This document shows positions 40,912 through 52,162 of a stretch of 64,000 bases of DNA, in pieces (within the stretch, counting starts at the first letter, position 1; each line of letters opens with the position of its first letter). This stretch comes from Flectonema sp. DT1601 (lineage: Eukaryota > Euglenozoa > Diplonemea > Diplonemida > Diplonemidae). The translations under genes were made by a program, and so were the position numbers. Where the stretch lies: positions 248,001 through 312,000 of the forward strand of contig OZ025789.1 in assembly GCA_964019425.1 (NCBI GenBank), read 5' to 3'. The notes below the pieces were generated by a model. The model had not been told where the DNA came from. It ran no database searches and saw only the letters and a program-made list of their open reading frames with translations.

Positions 40912-42804
40912 TTACGACCATCGAGTTCGTTGAATTGAAGAAGGAGACGCAGACTGCTGTCGATAAGTTCTCTGAGGTGAGGGATGTGGTTGTTGGTATT
41001 GAGCAGCAGGTTGTTGTCTATATTGCACAGGTTGGTTTTGTTGGTACTGAACAGGCTGTTGTTGGTATTGAAGAGGCTGCTGTTGGTATTGAACATGCTG
41101 CTGTTGATACTGAGGACTACTGTATTGCGGCGCAGATACCTCCTCCGATTGATGTCTCGGTCTCAGTGGACTGGTATGCGCGACAGTCTGCGATCGTGGG
41201 TTCCATACTCCTGCTGTTCCCTTTAATGTTGGTGTCGCTGAACACGCAAACCCTAAGTCCTGAACTGTACCTGTCGTGTTCATTTCACTTAGTAAAGCCT
41301 CATCTCTTAGAGTTCTCAGGCGAAGCATTTTAACAAATGCCTCGTTCACATCGTCTTCGGTGACATCAGCGTGGAGTGGGATGCTGAGCATTTGCTGAGC
41401 TAAGTTGTTAATCTTCCGATCTTTAGGATTATGAGGTGACTGTTGGTTTGGATAATTCTGTTCTATGAAAGTTTGTTGCTTTCTCTCTCTGTCGAGACTG
41501 ATGGATTTGAGATATGAAATTTCTGTGTCAGTTCGAGACGCTGCCTCCGTCAGTCTGTTTAGACGAGTTTGAACATCGAGTCCACCAACAGCACGCAGAT
41601 AAGAAGTACCTGAGGGTATATCTCTGTGAGGTGACTTGTCTTCCTGGTAGCTATAACCTTGTGGTTGGTACTGTTGGCGTTGTTGTTGTTGCTGCTGTTG
41701 CTGCTGCTGTTGTTGTTGCTGCTGCACAACAGCAGATCTCGGGCTTGCTTTCGAGCTTTTATTTCTATTAGAATTCCCTGTGTTACTAAATAGTGACCCA
41801 ACAGCCTCATTAGTTAACTCTCCAAGGCGGTCTTGTAGTTGGTGGAGTTCCTCTGCTTTAGCTCGCAGAGTCATTCGTTCTCTCATGAACTCCCTGGCGT
41901 GAGCTTCCTTTTCAGCTTCTCGTTCGTCTCTCATTCGATCGATCTCATCAAGAAGTGACGCCCAACCAACACCTGACTTCAATGGAGGTAGAGACTTTGC
42001 TTTCGCTGCTACCGCTGCTGTTGCTGCTGCAGAGCTTCTGCGAGGGATTGGATCTTCTTTTGATACCAACGGTGGTTTTGATACCTCAACTTCAACAGAA
42101 GTATGACTGAAGTTATTAACTGAAGGTTGTGACATGTCTCTGGGGATTTCAGGAGACTTCACTGGCTCAACAATAGGTTTTACACTCACAGGCGCTGGTG
42201 TAGGAGGTGCCACTTGTACTTTCACTGGTGGTGCTACTTCTACAGCCTTAACTGGTGCAGGGGGTGGAGGCTCTACTTTTGGAACAACAACAGGAGGGGG
42301 GGGAGCAACCGCAACAGGAGGTGAGGTATCCTGAACTGGTTTAGGTTCCTCTGGTTTGGTACTACTTTTCTCCTCAACAGGCTGTGGAGGAGCAGGAGGA
42401 GGAGTTGGTGTTGGAGTTGGGGCTGGAGGTGGAGCTTTTTTTGCAGGCGCTTTTGGAGGTACCTTCGGAGCCTCTGAAGACTTTTTCGCTGCCGGTTTCT
42501 TGACAGCTCCACCAGGAGTGTTCGGAGGTGCCCCTTTCTTCTTCACATAAACATAAAACCCGTTCTTAACGCCATAGAATTCAAGTGTCTTAGTCCTCTC
42601 AAGCTTTACTCCCAGTTCCAGTACTGTTGGATCTTTCTCTTTGGCAGCGGCTTTCTGGTCGACGACTGTCCAGACGTCGAAAGTTTTCATTTTTAGTTTG
42701 TCTTTAACTTTTGCAGAGACATCAGCATACTTACCATTACCTATCACTGACCCAGCTTGTTTGTCTGCGAATGTTGTGGTATCAGAGAGGAACTTTATTA
42801 GCAT
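40912..42804 (-). CDS. Pro-rich and poly-Gln protein with conserved-looking N-terminal domain
   Basis: I start at the ATG at 42804 (MLIKFLSDTTTFADKQ), 30 bases after the acceptor ATTCTTCTACAATAG, for 630 residues. Residues 1-90 look like a compact alpha/beta domain (VIGNGKYADVSAKVKDKLK, VLELGVKLERTKTLEFYGVK, then GFYVYVKKKG). A long Pro/Lys/Ala region (PTPTPTPPPAPPQP) follows, then a charged coiled coil around 300-340 (DEREAEKEAHAREFMRER). A pure Gln tract at about 370 is encoded by mixed CAA/CAG. The C-terminal end is a YQQ-rich repeat (VQYQQQPLQYQQQP). No family is recognised. The Gln-rich tail suggests a condensate- or RNA-granule-type protein, by inference only. Confidence 0.7.
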   Translation of the reverse strand: MLIKFLSDTTTFADKQAGSVIGNGKYADVSAKVKDKLKMKTFDVWTVVDQKAAAKEKDPTVLELGVKLERTKTLEFYGVKNGFYVYVKKKGAPPNTPGGAVKKPAAKKSSEAPKVPPKAPAKKAPPPAPTPTPTPPPAPPQPVEEKSSTKPEEPKPVQDTSPPVAVAPPPPVVVPKVEPPPPAPVKAVEVAPPVKVQVAPPTPAPVSVKPIVEPVKSPEIPRDMSQPSVNNFSHTSVEVEVSKPPLVSKEDPIPRRSSAAATAAVAAKAKSLPPLKSGVGWASLLDEIDRMRDEREAEKEAHAREFMRERMTLRAKAEELHQLQDRLGELTNEAVGSLFSNTGNSNRNKSSKASPRSAVVQQQQQQQQQQQQQQQRQQYQPQGYSYQEDKSPHRDIPSGTSYLRAVGGLDVQTRLNRLTEAASRTDTEISYLKSISLDRERKQQTFIEQNYPNQQSPHNPKDRKINNLAQQMLSIPLHADVTEDDVNEAFVKMLRLRTLRDEALLSEMNTTGTVQDLGFACSATPTLKGTAGVWNPRSQTVAHTSPLRPRHQSEEVSAPQYSSPQYQQQHVQYQQQPLQYQQQPVQYQQNQPVQYRQQPAAQYQQPHPSPQRTYRQQSASPSSIQRTRWS

Positions 42805-43043
42805 TTTTGGTTTTTTTTTTTTTTTTGTGAAAACACTATTGTAGAAGAATGATCGATACAAAAACAACACATCGGATGGCTTCAGTTGCATACAGATTGA
42901 ACCCTTGTTTTGAAATATAATATTGGTAGCTCCATACCACCACCTAGTAGTCGTTAATAATCCAACAAAAAAAACAAATCATAACTTTTAAACTGAACAA
43001 ATATAAAGAATGAAGGTTGATTTTTTTCTTCACACCTCTTCTT

Positions 43044-46000
43044 TCATTGTGATTGACTTTTATTAGCCTCTTCTCTTATGAGAATGTCAGATATTTTATT
43101 CATTAATTCAGAGCATTGAGCAGCAGCGTCATTCGCTGCATCGATCGATCTTTCTATTTTAGTTACCTCTTGAAGCTCTGATTGCAATCTGTTCAAGTTC
43201 AAATTGCTCTGGGTTAATCTTTTCTCAATAGTTTCAAAATTCACTTTTATGTCCCTCATCGTCTGTATTGTTGTGTACGTACCAGTTAGAAGTTGGCTAT
43301 TACTTTGCTTTGTAACAGTTTGAAATCCCGCAAGCAAATCAATCAGCTCTGAATGATCAATTTGTAATTCAGGAGGAACAGCAACCTTCTTATGTTCACC
43401 AGCTAATTTTCCTTGTATAATGGGATCAAGTTTTTCTATTGAATTTAACTTACTCATGATATTACCATCAGCAGAGTCTTCTGTGGGGTTAGGGGCGCTG
43501 TTTACCGTCATCATACGTTCCTGTGTGGTGATTATTTACAAGTTTCATTTTCCAATAATTGTATAACAGTGTACACATAGTAAGAGTGCAGCTACGTGAA
43601 GTCAGTACAGATCTTGGTTTGCGAATTGATAAATTAATCATTGTGATCATACGCCAGGTAAATATGATGTCATCATACAAAAACAGAATGGCGGGCACTG
43701 TTCATGTCTACACTTCGAGAAGCAGCAAACGTCACACGCTAATGAAGTTGAGGACTTCGAGGAGGACAAGAGAGGAGTCAGTACAGATCTTGGTTTGCGA
43801 ATTGATAAGTTAATCATTATGATCATACGCCAGGTAAATATGATGTCATCATACGAAAACAGAATGGTGGGCACTGTTCATGTCTACACTTCGAGAAGCA
43901 GCAAACGTCACACGCTAATGAAGTTGAGGACTTCGAGGAGGACAAGAGAGGAGTCAGTACAGATCTTGGTTTGCGAATTGATAAATTAATCATTGTGATC
44001 ATACGCCAGGTAAATATGATGTCATCATACAAAAACAGAATGGCGGGCACTGTTCATGTCTACACTTCGAGAAGCAGCAAACGTCACACGCTAATGAAGT
44101 TGAGGACTTCGAGGAGGACAAGAGAGGAGTCAGTACAGATCTTGGTTTGCGAATTGATAAGTTAATCATTGTGATCATACGCCAGGTAAATATGATGTCA
44201 TCATACGAAAACAGAATGGTGGGCACTGTTCATGTCTACACTTCGAGAAGCAGTAAACGTCACACGCTAATGAAGTTGAGGACTTCGAGGAGGACAAGAG
44301 AGGAGTCAGTACAGATCTTGGTTTGCGAATTGATAAGTTAATCATTATGATCATACGCCAGGTAAATATGATGTCATCATACGAAAACAGAATGGCGGGC
44401 ACTGTTCATGTCTACACTTCGAGAAGCAGCAAACGTCACACGCTAGTGAAGTTGAGGACTTCGAGGAGGGCAAGAGAGGAGTCAGTACAGATCTTGGTTT
44501 GCGAATTGATAAATTAATCATTGTGATCATACGCCAGGTAAATATGATGTCATCATACGAAAACAGAATGGCAGGCACTGTTCATGTCTACACTTCGAGA
44601 AGCAGCAAACGCCACACGCTAGTGAAGTTGAGGACTTCGAGGAGGGCAAGAGAGGAGTCAGTACAGATCTTGGTTTGCGAATTGATAAATTAATCATTGT
44701 GATCATACGCCAGGTAAATATGATGTCATCATACAAAAACAGAATGGCGGGCACTGTTCATGTCTACACTTCGAGAAGCAGCAAACGTCACACGCTAATG
44801 AAGTTGAGGACTTCGAGGAGGACAAGAGAGGAGTCAGTACAGATCTTGGTTTGCGAATTGATAAATTAATCATTGTGATCATACGCCAGGTAAATATGAT
44901 GTCATTATACGAAAACAGAATGGTGGGCACTGTTCATGTCTACACTTCGAGAAGCAGCAAACGTCACACGCTAATGAAGTTGAGGACTTCGAGGAGGACA
45001 AGAGAGGAGTCAGTACAGATCTTGGTTTGCGAATTGATAAATTAATCATTGTGATCATACGCCAGGTAAATATGATGTCATCATACGAAAACAGAATGGC
45101 GGGCACTGTTCATGTCTACACTTCGAGAAGCAGCAAACGTCACACGCTAATGAAGTTGAGGACTTCGAGGAGGACAAGAGAGGAGTCAGTACAGATCTTG
45201 GTTTGCGAATTGATAAATTAATCATTGTGATCATACGCCAGGTAAATATGATGTCATCATACGAAAACAGAATGGTGGGCACTGTTCATGTCTACACTTC
45301 GAGAAGCAGTAAACGTCACACGCTAATGAAGTTGAGGACTTCGAGGAGGGCAAGAGAGGAGTCAGTACAGATCTTGGTTTGCGAATTGATAAGTTAATCA
45401 TTGTGATCATACGCCAGGTAAATATGATGTCATCATACGAAAACAGAATGGTGGGCACTGTTCATGTCTACACTTCGAGAAGCAGCAAACGTCACACGCT
45501 AATGAAGTTGAGGACTTCGAGGAGGACAAGAGAGGAGTCAGTACAGATCTTGGTTTGCGAATTGATAAATTAATCATTGTGATCATACGCCAGGTAAATA
45601 TGATGTCATCATACGAAAACAGAATGGTGGGCACTGTTCATGTCTACACTTCGAGAAGCAGTAAACGTCACACGCTAATGAAGTTGAGGACTTCGAGGAG
45701 GACAAGAGAGGAGTCAGTACAGATCTTGGTTTGCGAATTGATAAATTAATCATTGTGATCATACGCCAGGTAAATATGATGTCATCATACGAAAACAGAA
45801 TGGCGGGCACTGTTCATGTCTACACTTCGAGAAGCAGCAAACGTCACACGCTAATGAAGTTGAGGACTTCGAGGAGGACAAGAGAGGAGTCAGTACAGAT
45901 CTTGGTTTGCGAATTGATAAGTTAATCATTATGATCATACGCCAGGTAAATATGATGTCATCATACGAAAACAGAATGGTGGGCACTGTTCATGTCTACA

Positions 46001-48186
46001 CTTCGAGAAGCAGCAAACGTCACACGCTAATGAAGTTGAGGACTTCGAGGAGGACAAGAGAGGAGTCAGTACAGATCTTGGTTTGCGAATTGATAAGTTA
46101 ATCATTATGATCATACGCCAGGTAAATATGATGTCATCATACGAAAACAGAATGGTGGGCACTGTTCATGTCTACACTTCGAGAAGCAGTAAACGTCACA
46201 CGCTAATGAAGTTGAGGACTTCGAGGAGGGCAAGAGAGGAGTCAGTACAGATCTTGGTTTGCGAATTGATAAGTTAATCATTGTGATCATACGCCAGGTA
46301 AATATGATGTCATCATACGAAAACAGAATGGTGGGCACTGTTCATGTCTACACTTCGAGAAGCAGCAAACGTCACACGCTAATGAAGTTGAGGACTTCGA
46401 GGAGGACAAGAGAGGAGTCAGTACAGATCTTGGTTTGCGAATTGATAAATTAATCATTGTGATCATACGCCAGGTAAATATGATGTCATCATACGAAAAC
46501 AGAATGGCGGGCACTGTTCATGTCTACACTTCGAGAAGCAGCAAACGTCACACGCTAATGAAGTTGAGGACTTCGAGGAGGACAAGAGAGGAGTCAGTAC
46601 AGATCTTGGTTTGCGAATTGATAAATTAATCATTGTGATCATACGCCAGGTAAATATGATGTCATTATACGAAAACAGAATGGTGGGCACTGTTCATGTC
46701 TACACTTCGAGAAGCAGTAAACGTCACACGCTAATGAAGTTGAGGACTTCGAGGAGGGCAAGAGAGGAGTCAGTACAGATCTTGGTTTGCGAATTGATAA
46801 GTTAATCATTGTGATCATACGCCAGGTAAATATGATGTCATCATACGAAAACAGAATGGTGGGCACTGTTCATGTCTACACTTCGAGAAGCAGTAAACGT
46901 CACACGCTAATGAAGTTGAGGACTTCGAGGAGGACAAGAGAGGAGTCAGTACAGATCTTGGTTTGCGAATTGATAAATTAATCATTGTGATCATACGCCA
47001 GGTAAATATGATGTCATCATACAAAAACAGAATGGCGGGCACTGTTCATGTCTACACTTCGAGAAGCAGCAAACGTCACACGCTAATGAAGTTGAGGACT
47101 TCGAGGAGGACAAGAGAGGAGTCAGTACAGATCTTGGTTTGCGAATTGATAAATTAATCATTGTGATCATACGCCAGGTAAATATGATGTCATCATACGA
47201 AAACAGAATGGTGGGCACTGTTCATGTCTACACTTCGAGAAGCAGTAAACGTCACACGCTAATGAAGTTGAGGACTTCGAGGAGGACAAGAGAGGAGTCA
47301 GTACAGATCTTGGTTTGCGAATTGATAAGTTAATCATTGTGATCATACGCCAGGTAAATATGATGTCATCATACGAAAACAGAATGGCGGGCACTGTTCA
47401 TGTCTACACTTCGAGAAGCAGTAAACGTCACACGCTAATGAAGTTGAGGACTTCGAGGAGGGCAAGAGAGGAGTCAGTACAGATCTTGGTTTGCGAATTG
47501 ATAAGTTAATCATTGTGATCATACGCCAGGTAAATATGATGTCATCATACGAAAACAGAATGGTGGGCACTGTTCATGTCTACACTTCGAGAAGCAGCAA
47601 ACGTCACACGCTAATGAAGTTGAGGACTTCGAGGAGGACAAGAGAGGAGTCAGTACAGATCTTGGTTTGCGAATTGATAAATTAATCATTGTGATCATAC
47701 GCCAGGTAAATATGATGTCATTATACGAAAACAGAATGGTGGGCACTGTTCATGTCTACACTTCGAGAAGCAGTAAACGTCACACGCTAATGAAGTTGAG
47801 GACTTCGAGGAGGGCAAGAGAGGAGTCAGTACAGATCTTGGTTTGCGAATTGATAAGTTAATCATTGTGATCATACGCCAGGTAAATATGATGTCATCAT
47901 ACGAAAACAGAATGGTGGGCACTGTTCATGTCTACACTTCGAGAAGCAGCAAACGTCACACGCTAATGAAGTTGAGGACTTCGAGGAGGACAAGAGAGGA
48001 GTCAGTACAGATCTTGGTTTGCGAATTGATAAATTAATCATTGTGATCATACGCCAGGTAAATATGATGTCATCATACACAAAAACGCTCAAAGAAGAAT
48101 AAAAACGATACCTGTTCCTCTCTTAGCAACGCTTGGTAGTCGGCTGTAGACTCCGCATTGGACTGTTTACTCTGCTTGTCTCCCAT
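43044..48186 (-). CDS. Small coiled-coil protein, intron filled by 176-bp satellite
   Basis: Exon 1 is 48186..48112 (MGDKQSKQSNAESTADYQAL then LREEQ) and exon 2 is 43520..43044, joined in phase 0 (EEQ-ERMMTVNSAP), giving 183 residues. The donor is GTATCG and the acceptor AATCACCACACAG. The 4,591-base intron is 97.5% tandem repeat. The C-terminal half is a coiled coil (LTQSNLNLNRLQSELQEVTK). A small, mostly helical protein like this is reminiscent of BLOC-1/BORC-type subunits, but this is not an identification. An acceptor CACTTTCTGTAAG lies 16 bases before the ATG. Confidence 0.75.
43601..48078. repeat. Minisatellite array, exact 176-bp unit, 25.4 copies
   Basis: The unit begins GTCAGTACAGATCTTGGTTT and recurs every 176 bases from 43601 to 48001 with no length change at all; a partial unit of 78 bases ends the array. 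Copies differ only at a few fixed positions (AAATTA/AAGTTA, CATCATAC/CATTATAC, CAAACG/TAAACG, GACAAG/GGCAAG, TGGCGG/TGGTGG). Each unit holds the near-perfect inverted repeat TATGATG-T-CATCATA. Because 176 is not a multiple of three, the 64- and 75-codon ORFs seen on both strands are not genes. Confidence 0.97.
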
Positions 48187-48421
48187 GGTTGTGGATACCC
48201 TCCTTACAGAAAGTGATATTATTTTACAGAAAGATGTGATAAGATTGGCTGCTCATTCTTATTTGTTGTACTGGAAACAGGAACTGGTGTTAAGTTAGAC
48301 TGTCGTTATGTGAAATAGGGAAAGGCAACTTACTACCCTACACGTTTACCTTTCTTTTATTTAATTTTTTTTTTTTTGAATTTTTTTTTTCATCTTCACA
48401 CACACTCACGCCTGAGGATGC

Positions 48422-48856
48422 TTATGCGGACACAACGCAGGCACCACCAGCAGCCTTCAACTTCTTCTCAGCGATTCTGGAGATGAAACGAGCCTTCACG
48501 ATGAGTGGCTTGGTAACGAAACCCTTACCCAACAACTTGAATACTCCCTTCGAGGTCAGGTCAACGACTGGTACCTTCTTTCCGGTAGCGGCCTTGGTGT
48601 CAGCCTCGGAAACCATCGCGGAGAGCTGGTTAACGTTGCAAGTTGGCTTCACCATTGGGTTCTTCTTGTAGTGGAAGTGTCTCATACCAACCTTACCAAA
48701 GTATCCCGGATGGTACTTGTCAAACCAGATACGGTGATGGTGCTGACCTCCGGCGTTACCTCTTCCGGAAGGATGCTTTCTGTGCTTTCCTACACGACCG
48801 TGACCCGCACTGACGTGTCCTCTCTTCTTACGGTTCTTGCGGAGTGCGGTGGTCAT
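48422..48856 (-). CDS. RPL27A: 60S ribosomal protein L27a (uL15), copy 1
   Basis: Intronless, 144 residues, the family's usual length. uL15 sits in the large subunit and contacts 28S rRNA. The N-terminus is a basic Gly/His-rich arm ([20 protein letters not shown], then [10 protein letters not shown]), followed by the conserved [19 protein letters not shown] segment. The globular C-terminus includes [19 protein letters not shown]. The protein is identical in all three copies of the window. The only DNA difference I noticed is one synonymous Ala codon (GCG here, GCT in the others). An acceptor CCCTTCCACAG lies 13 bases before the ATG. The flanks are unlike those of copies 2 and 3. Confidence 0.96.
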   Translation of the reverse strand: MTTALRKNRKKRGHVSAGHGRVGKHRKHPSGRGNAGGQHHHRIWFDKYHPGYFGKVGMRHFHYKKNPMVKPTCNVNQLSAMVSEADTKAATGKKVPVVDLTSKGVFKLLGKGFVTKPLIVKARFISRIAEKKLKAAGGACVVSA

Positions 48857-49555
48857 GTTGAAGAGGAAACTGTGGAAGGGGGGTGAAACATTGACAATTT
48901 AAAAACAGTAACATTTGGTATTAAAAACAAAATTAATATCAAGTTAATCAAGGAAACGTAAAAGAGAAAATTATATATTTTATCCAATTGACCAGAAGAC
49001 GAACTTACACTTAAACAAAAGTTAAAATAAAGTAATTATATTCGATCGAGGGGACAAGAATTTCTAACTTAAGACTTTTGTTAAATTGGTGGAAGAGAAT
49101 GTTTGTTTGTTTTTTGTATTCCCCGCTGCTTAGGATTTCTTTTGTTGGTAATGTGCATGTTAAGGTAAGCGAGTGTTTTTTTTTGCCCTAGTCAACACTT
49201 TCGGGTATTAGTCTTTTTTTTTTTTTTTTTTTTTTTTTTTCGCAAGCAGATCGACTTTTCGTCGGTATCTCTGACCTCTTTTTAGGCTTTTTCTCTATAC
49301 CTTTTTTTTTTTTTGTACCTATAAACCCATTGTTCGGTAGAAAGAGAATTGTGGCAGCGTAACTACCTATTCCTTTATTAGGATTTTCTACCGGTTGCGC
49401 ACAAACAAAATAAAAGTGTGAGTGAGTAAGTAAAAAGTGAAGTTTGCCGATTCTTTTTTTTTTTGGTAATTTTAAGGTAAGCCTCTCAAAACACTTTCAG
49501 TCAGTTACTTTTTTTTTTTTTTTTTTTCCATCACCTCTCCACATTCAACTGCAAC
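48857..49555. other. Intergenic spacer with two repeat relics
   Basis: 48,885-49,010 is similar to 63,270-63,450. 49,215-49,460 is the best copy of dispersed repeat A, bordered by T runs (about 28 T at 49,213-49,240). No gene. Confidence 0.55.
49225..49456 (+). repeat. Dispersed repeat A (SINE-like relic)
   Basis: The core, TTGTGGCAGCGTAACTACCT and TTTATTAGGATTTTCTACCG, ends in GTGAAGTTTGCCGATTC before a T run. An inverted, clearly homologous copy lies at 63,875-64,000, and weaker copies at about 31,005-31,140 and 61,335-61,450. Short length, multiple positions, both orientations and flanking homopolymers suggest an old short interspersed element. No internal promoter boxes were confirmed. 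Confidence 0.55.
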
Positions 49556-52162
49556 CTACAATTTGTTAAGAAAGTCAATAATGTTATTGTATTCACGTTC
49601 ACGGTAAGTAGCTGAAATGTTTATTGTTTCTACCGATTGGGAAATATGTCTTTCTATTGTACGATATTCAGCTTCAAGTGAGTTATACCATTCTTCAACG
49701 TCTTTAGCTGATTCTCTTGTACTGAACGCGTCTAATGCTCCGCAGTAGTGTTCCAATTGAGAAGGAGCACCTTCACATTTTTTAAATAAATTTCTGTAAT
49801 TCGATTTGATGAAATCGTAATACTGTGTTAAACCATATCTACGAGCGACAGAATTCAAGATGTAAGAGGAGTCTTGCTGCTTTACCTCATTTGATATTCC
49901 GTACTGAAGGGCAGCATCAATGAGTTTTGGTGATTTGGTGCAACCCAAAGCACGTAGAGTTCGAAGCTTTTCAGAAGCGTCTGTTGTTTTTTCGTATTGT
50001 GATTTCATTTGATTCCAAGTATCCTCATCTCCGTATTTGATGATGGCACCATACCCAGACGAACGATAGTCCGCTGGCATATCAGAGTCGTTACCGCTGT
50101 TGCAGTATTTTTTAAAGCAATTTGTGAGAAAATCCAAGCAAGTTTTTTCACCACATGACGCAAGAACTCCAACTATCTGACCCCTGCTTTGCTTTACTCT
50201 GTCAGAGTCAGATTCTCCGTGAGTCAGTCCAATCTTATTAAGAATAGGTTTGTAAACAGAAATTTTGTAGTCATCGAGTTTTGCAGAAGCTTCGGATGAA
50301 CTTTTCACGGTGTGAGAAATATCATAAAACAATCCCAACATTCCTGATATGACACTGCTATCAGAAGAGAAGTTGAATGCGGGTGCTAATTCCAACACAC
50401 TCGTAGCTGAGATTAATCCTTTACTTGAAAATGCAGCGACGTCATTTAGTAGACCTCCGATATCCATGTTTGGCAACTCACCAGATTTCATTGAGGAAGC
50501 GATTGACGAAAGCATTGATTCATCGTATAACACTCTACATAATGCTGTCTGACCCATGTTTAGTTTGATAAAAGGAGCCTTTGGATCGACTGATAATTTG
50601 TATTCTTCTTCAGCAGGTAGGAGAACCACCTTATCAGGAGCATCACTGATGATCATGGGTAGAATCCACAGGTGGTTCTTAGCTGACGGGTCATCCTTAG
50701 CTAAGAATCTTTGTTGCTTTACGATAACCGTATCAGGTGTTGGCCTTGAACATGATAAGAATGGATAACCCTGAACAGCTGTCCAATCGTTCATAATGTC
50801 TTTAACAGGTTTGCCTGATGCTTTTGAGAGAGCGTTCCAAAGATCAATAGTCGTTGCATTTCCATACTTGTGTTGTTCCATGTATGATTGCATTGCAGTT
50901 TTAAAAGCATCGAACCCAATCCATGTGACGCACATTCTCATTAAAGCACAACCTTTAGCATAACTAATACCATCAAATATTTCATCAATTTCCTGAGCTA
51001 AAGACACGTCAACTTCAACAGGATGTGAGTTCACCAATGCGTCAAGAGTCAAGGCACTGTCGTAATCTTGGGCTACGAAATCAGACCATAGTTCCCATTC
51101 TGGACTAAGGACGTCTGATACAAAGTATTCTAAATATGTCGCAAACGACTCATTCAGCCATAATTCCTTCCACCACTGCATAGTAACAAGATTACCAAAC
51201 CACTGATGAGCAAGTTCATGGGCTACCACTAACGTTACAAGTGACTTGGTACTCGTACTGCTTGATTCGGTACACAGAAGCGCTACTTCTCGGTAGGTTA
51301 CAAGTCCCCAATTCTCCATCGCCATTGTTGGGAAATCCGGAATTGCAATTAAGTCGCACTTATTTAACGGATAATCAATCTTAAAGAACTCCTCATACCA
51401 CATGAGAGACTTTACTGTTGTGTCGAGAGCAAGTTGACCTTCCTTTTCCTTTCCAGCAAAGGCATAAATTCTACACCTGCACGGCTCTTTGCTGATGTGC
51501 CTTTCGTAGCTGGCTTCAATGTATGAAAAGTTTCCAACCACAAATGCCAGAAGATAAGATGACATTTTTGGTGTTTTTGCGAAATTGATAAGAACTTTGT
51601 TGTCGGGAAGCTCTTCTTTAGAAATCTCACCCATGTTCGACAACGCATCGTACTCAGATGAAATGACCATACTGATGTCAAAGGTGGCCTTTAATTCTGG
51701 TTCATCCCAACACGGTAATATTCTTCTGGCGTCAGTTGGTTCGCATTGGGTCGTTGCTAACCATTTCTTATTACCGTTTTCATCAACGTAGTTTGATCTG
51801 TAAAAACCTTTTAAATTGTCAGTGAGTTCACCTTTGTATTTCAAACAAATCTGTAATTCATTGCCAATTTCAACATTTTTTGATAATTTCAACGTCAATC
51901 GTTCATCCTTATCGTTGCATAACAAGTCTGATTTCGAAATTACTTCCGAAGTGTTGTTTGTCTTGTTCTGAATAACAGCATCGTCAGTGTACACCAAACC
52001 AAGAGAATTCATCACAATTTCACTGCATGATGCGACTACAGAAATATCGATGATTACATTTCCAGTGAAAACAAAATTATCTAAATCAGTATTTACTTTT
52101 AAATTATAGTTGCTAACCTTCACTGTGTTAGGTAGGATAAATCTATCCTGTGTCAAAGACAT
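49556..52162 (-). CDS. M1 aminopeptidase, puromycin-sensitive type
   Basis: Zinc metallopeptidase removing N-terminal residues from peptides, probably cytosolic. I start at 52162 (MSLTQDRFILPNTVKVSNYN), 35 bases after the acceptor TTTACTTTTCAG, giving 868 residues, the usual PSA size; the 25 codons upstream read intron. The substrate-binding exopeptidase motif appears as TMAMENWGL at about residue 280, with Ala in place of the first Gly of GAMEN, as happens in the PSA family. The zinc site HELAHQWFGNLVTMQWW with the second Glu in LWLNESFATYLE is at about residues 314-340. The C-terminal ERAP1-like helical domain is complete. No signal peptide is present. It sits between L27a copies 1 and 2. 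Confidence 0.95.
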   Translation of the reverse strand: MSLTQDRFILPNTVKVSNYNLKVNTDLDNFVFTGNVIIDISVVASCSEIVMNSLGLVYTDDAVIQNKTNNTSEVISKSDLLCNDKDERLTLKLSKNVEIGNELQICLKYKGELTDNLKGFYRSNYVDENGNKKWLATTQCEPTDARRILPCWDEPELKATFDISMVISSEYDALSNMGEISKEELPDNKVLINFAKTPKMSSYLLAFVVGNFSYIEASYERHISKEPCRCRIYAFAGKEKEGQLALDTTVKSLMWYEEFFKIDYPLNKCDLIAIPDFPTMAMENWGLVTYREVALLCTESSSTSTKSLVTLVVAHELAHQWFGNLVTMQWWKELWLNESFATYLEYFVSDVLSPEWELWSDFVAQDYDSALTLDALVNSHPVEVDVSLAQEIDEIFDGISYAKGCALMRMCVTWIGFDAFKTAMQSYMEQHKYGNATTIDLWNALSKASGKPVKDIMNDWTAVQGYPFLSCSRPTPDTVIVKQQRFLAKDDPSAKNHLWILPMIISDAPDKVVLLPAEEEYKLSVDPKAPFIKLNMGQTALCRVLYDESMLSSIASSMKSGELPNMDIGGLLNDVAAFSSKGLISATSVLELAPAFNFSSDSSVISGMLGLFYDISHTVKSSSEASAKLDDYKISVYKPILNKIGLTHGESDSDRVKQSRGQIVGVLASCGEKTCLDFLTNCFKKYCNSGNDSDMPADYRSSGYGAIIKYGDEDTWNQMKSQYEKTTDASEKLRTLRALGCTKSPKLIDAALQYGISNEVKQQDSSYILNSVARRYGLTQYYDFIKSNYRNLFKKCEGAPSQLEHYCGALDAFSTRESAKDVEEWYNSLEAEYRTIERHISQSVETINISATYREREYNNIIDFLNKL

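Noticed and set aside
43795-48092. Dozens of 64- and 75-codon ORFs on both strands in the 176-bp array
   Set aside because: They recur once per unit because the repeat recurs; the 176-base period shifts frame each unit, and variants do not respect codon positions.
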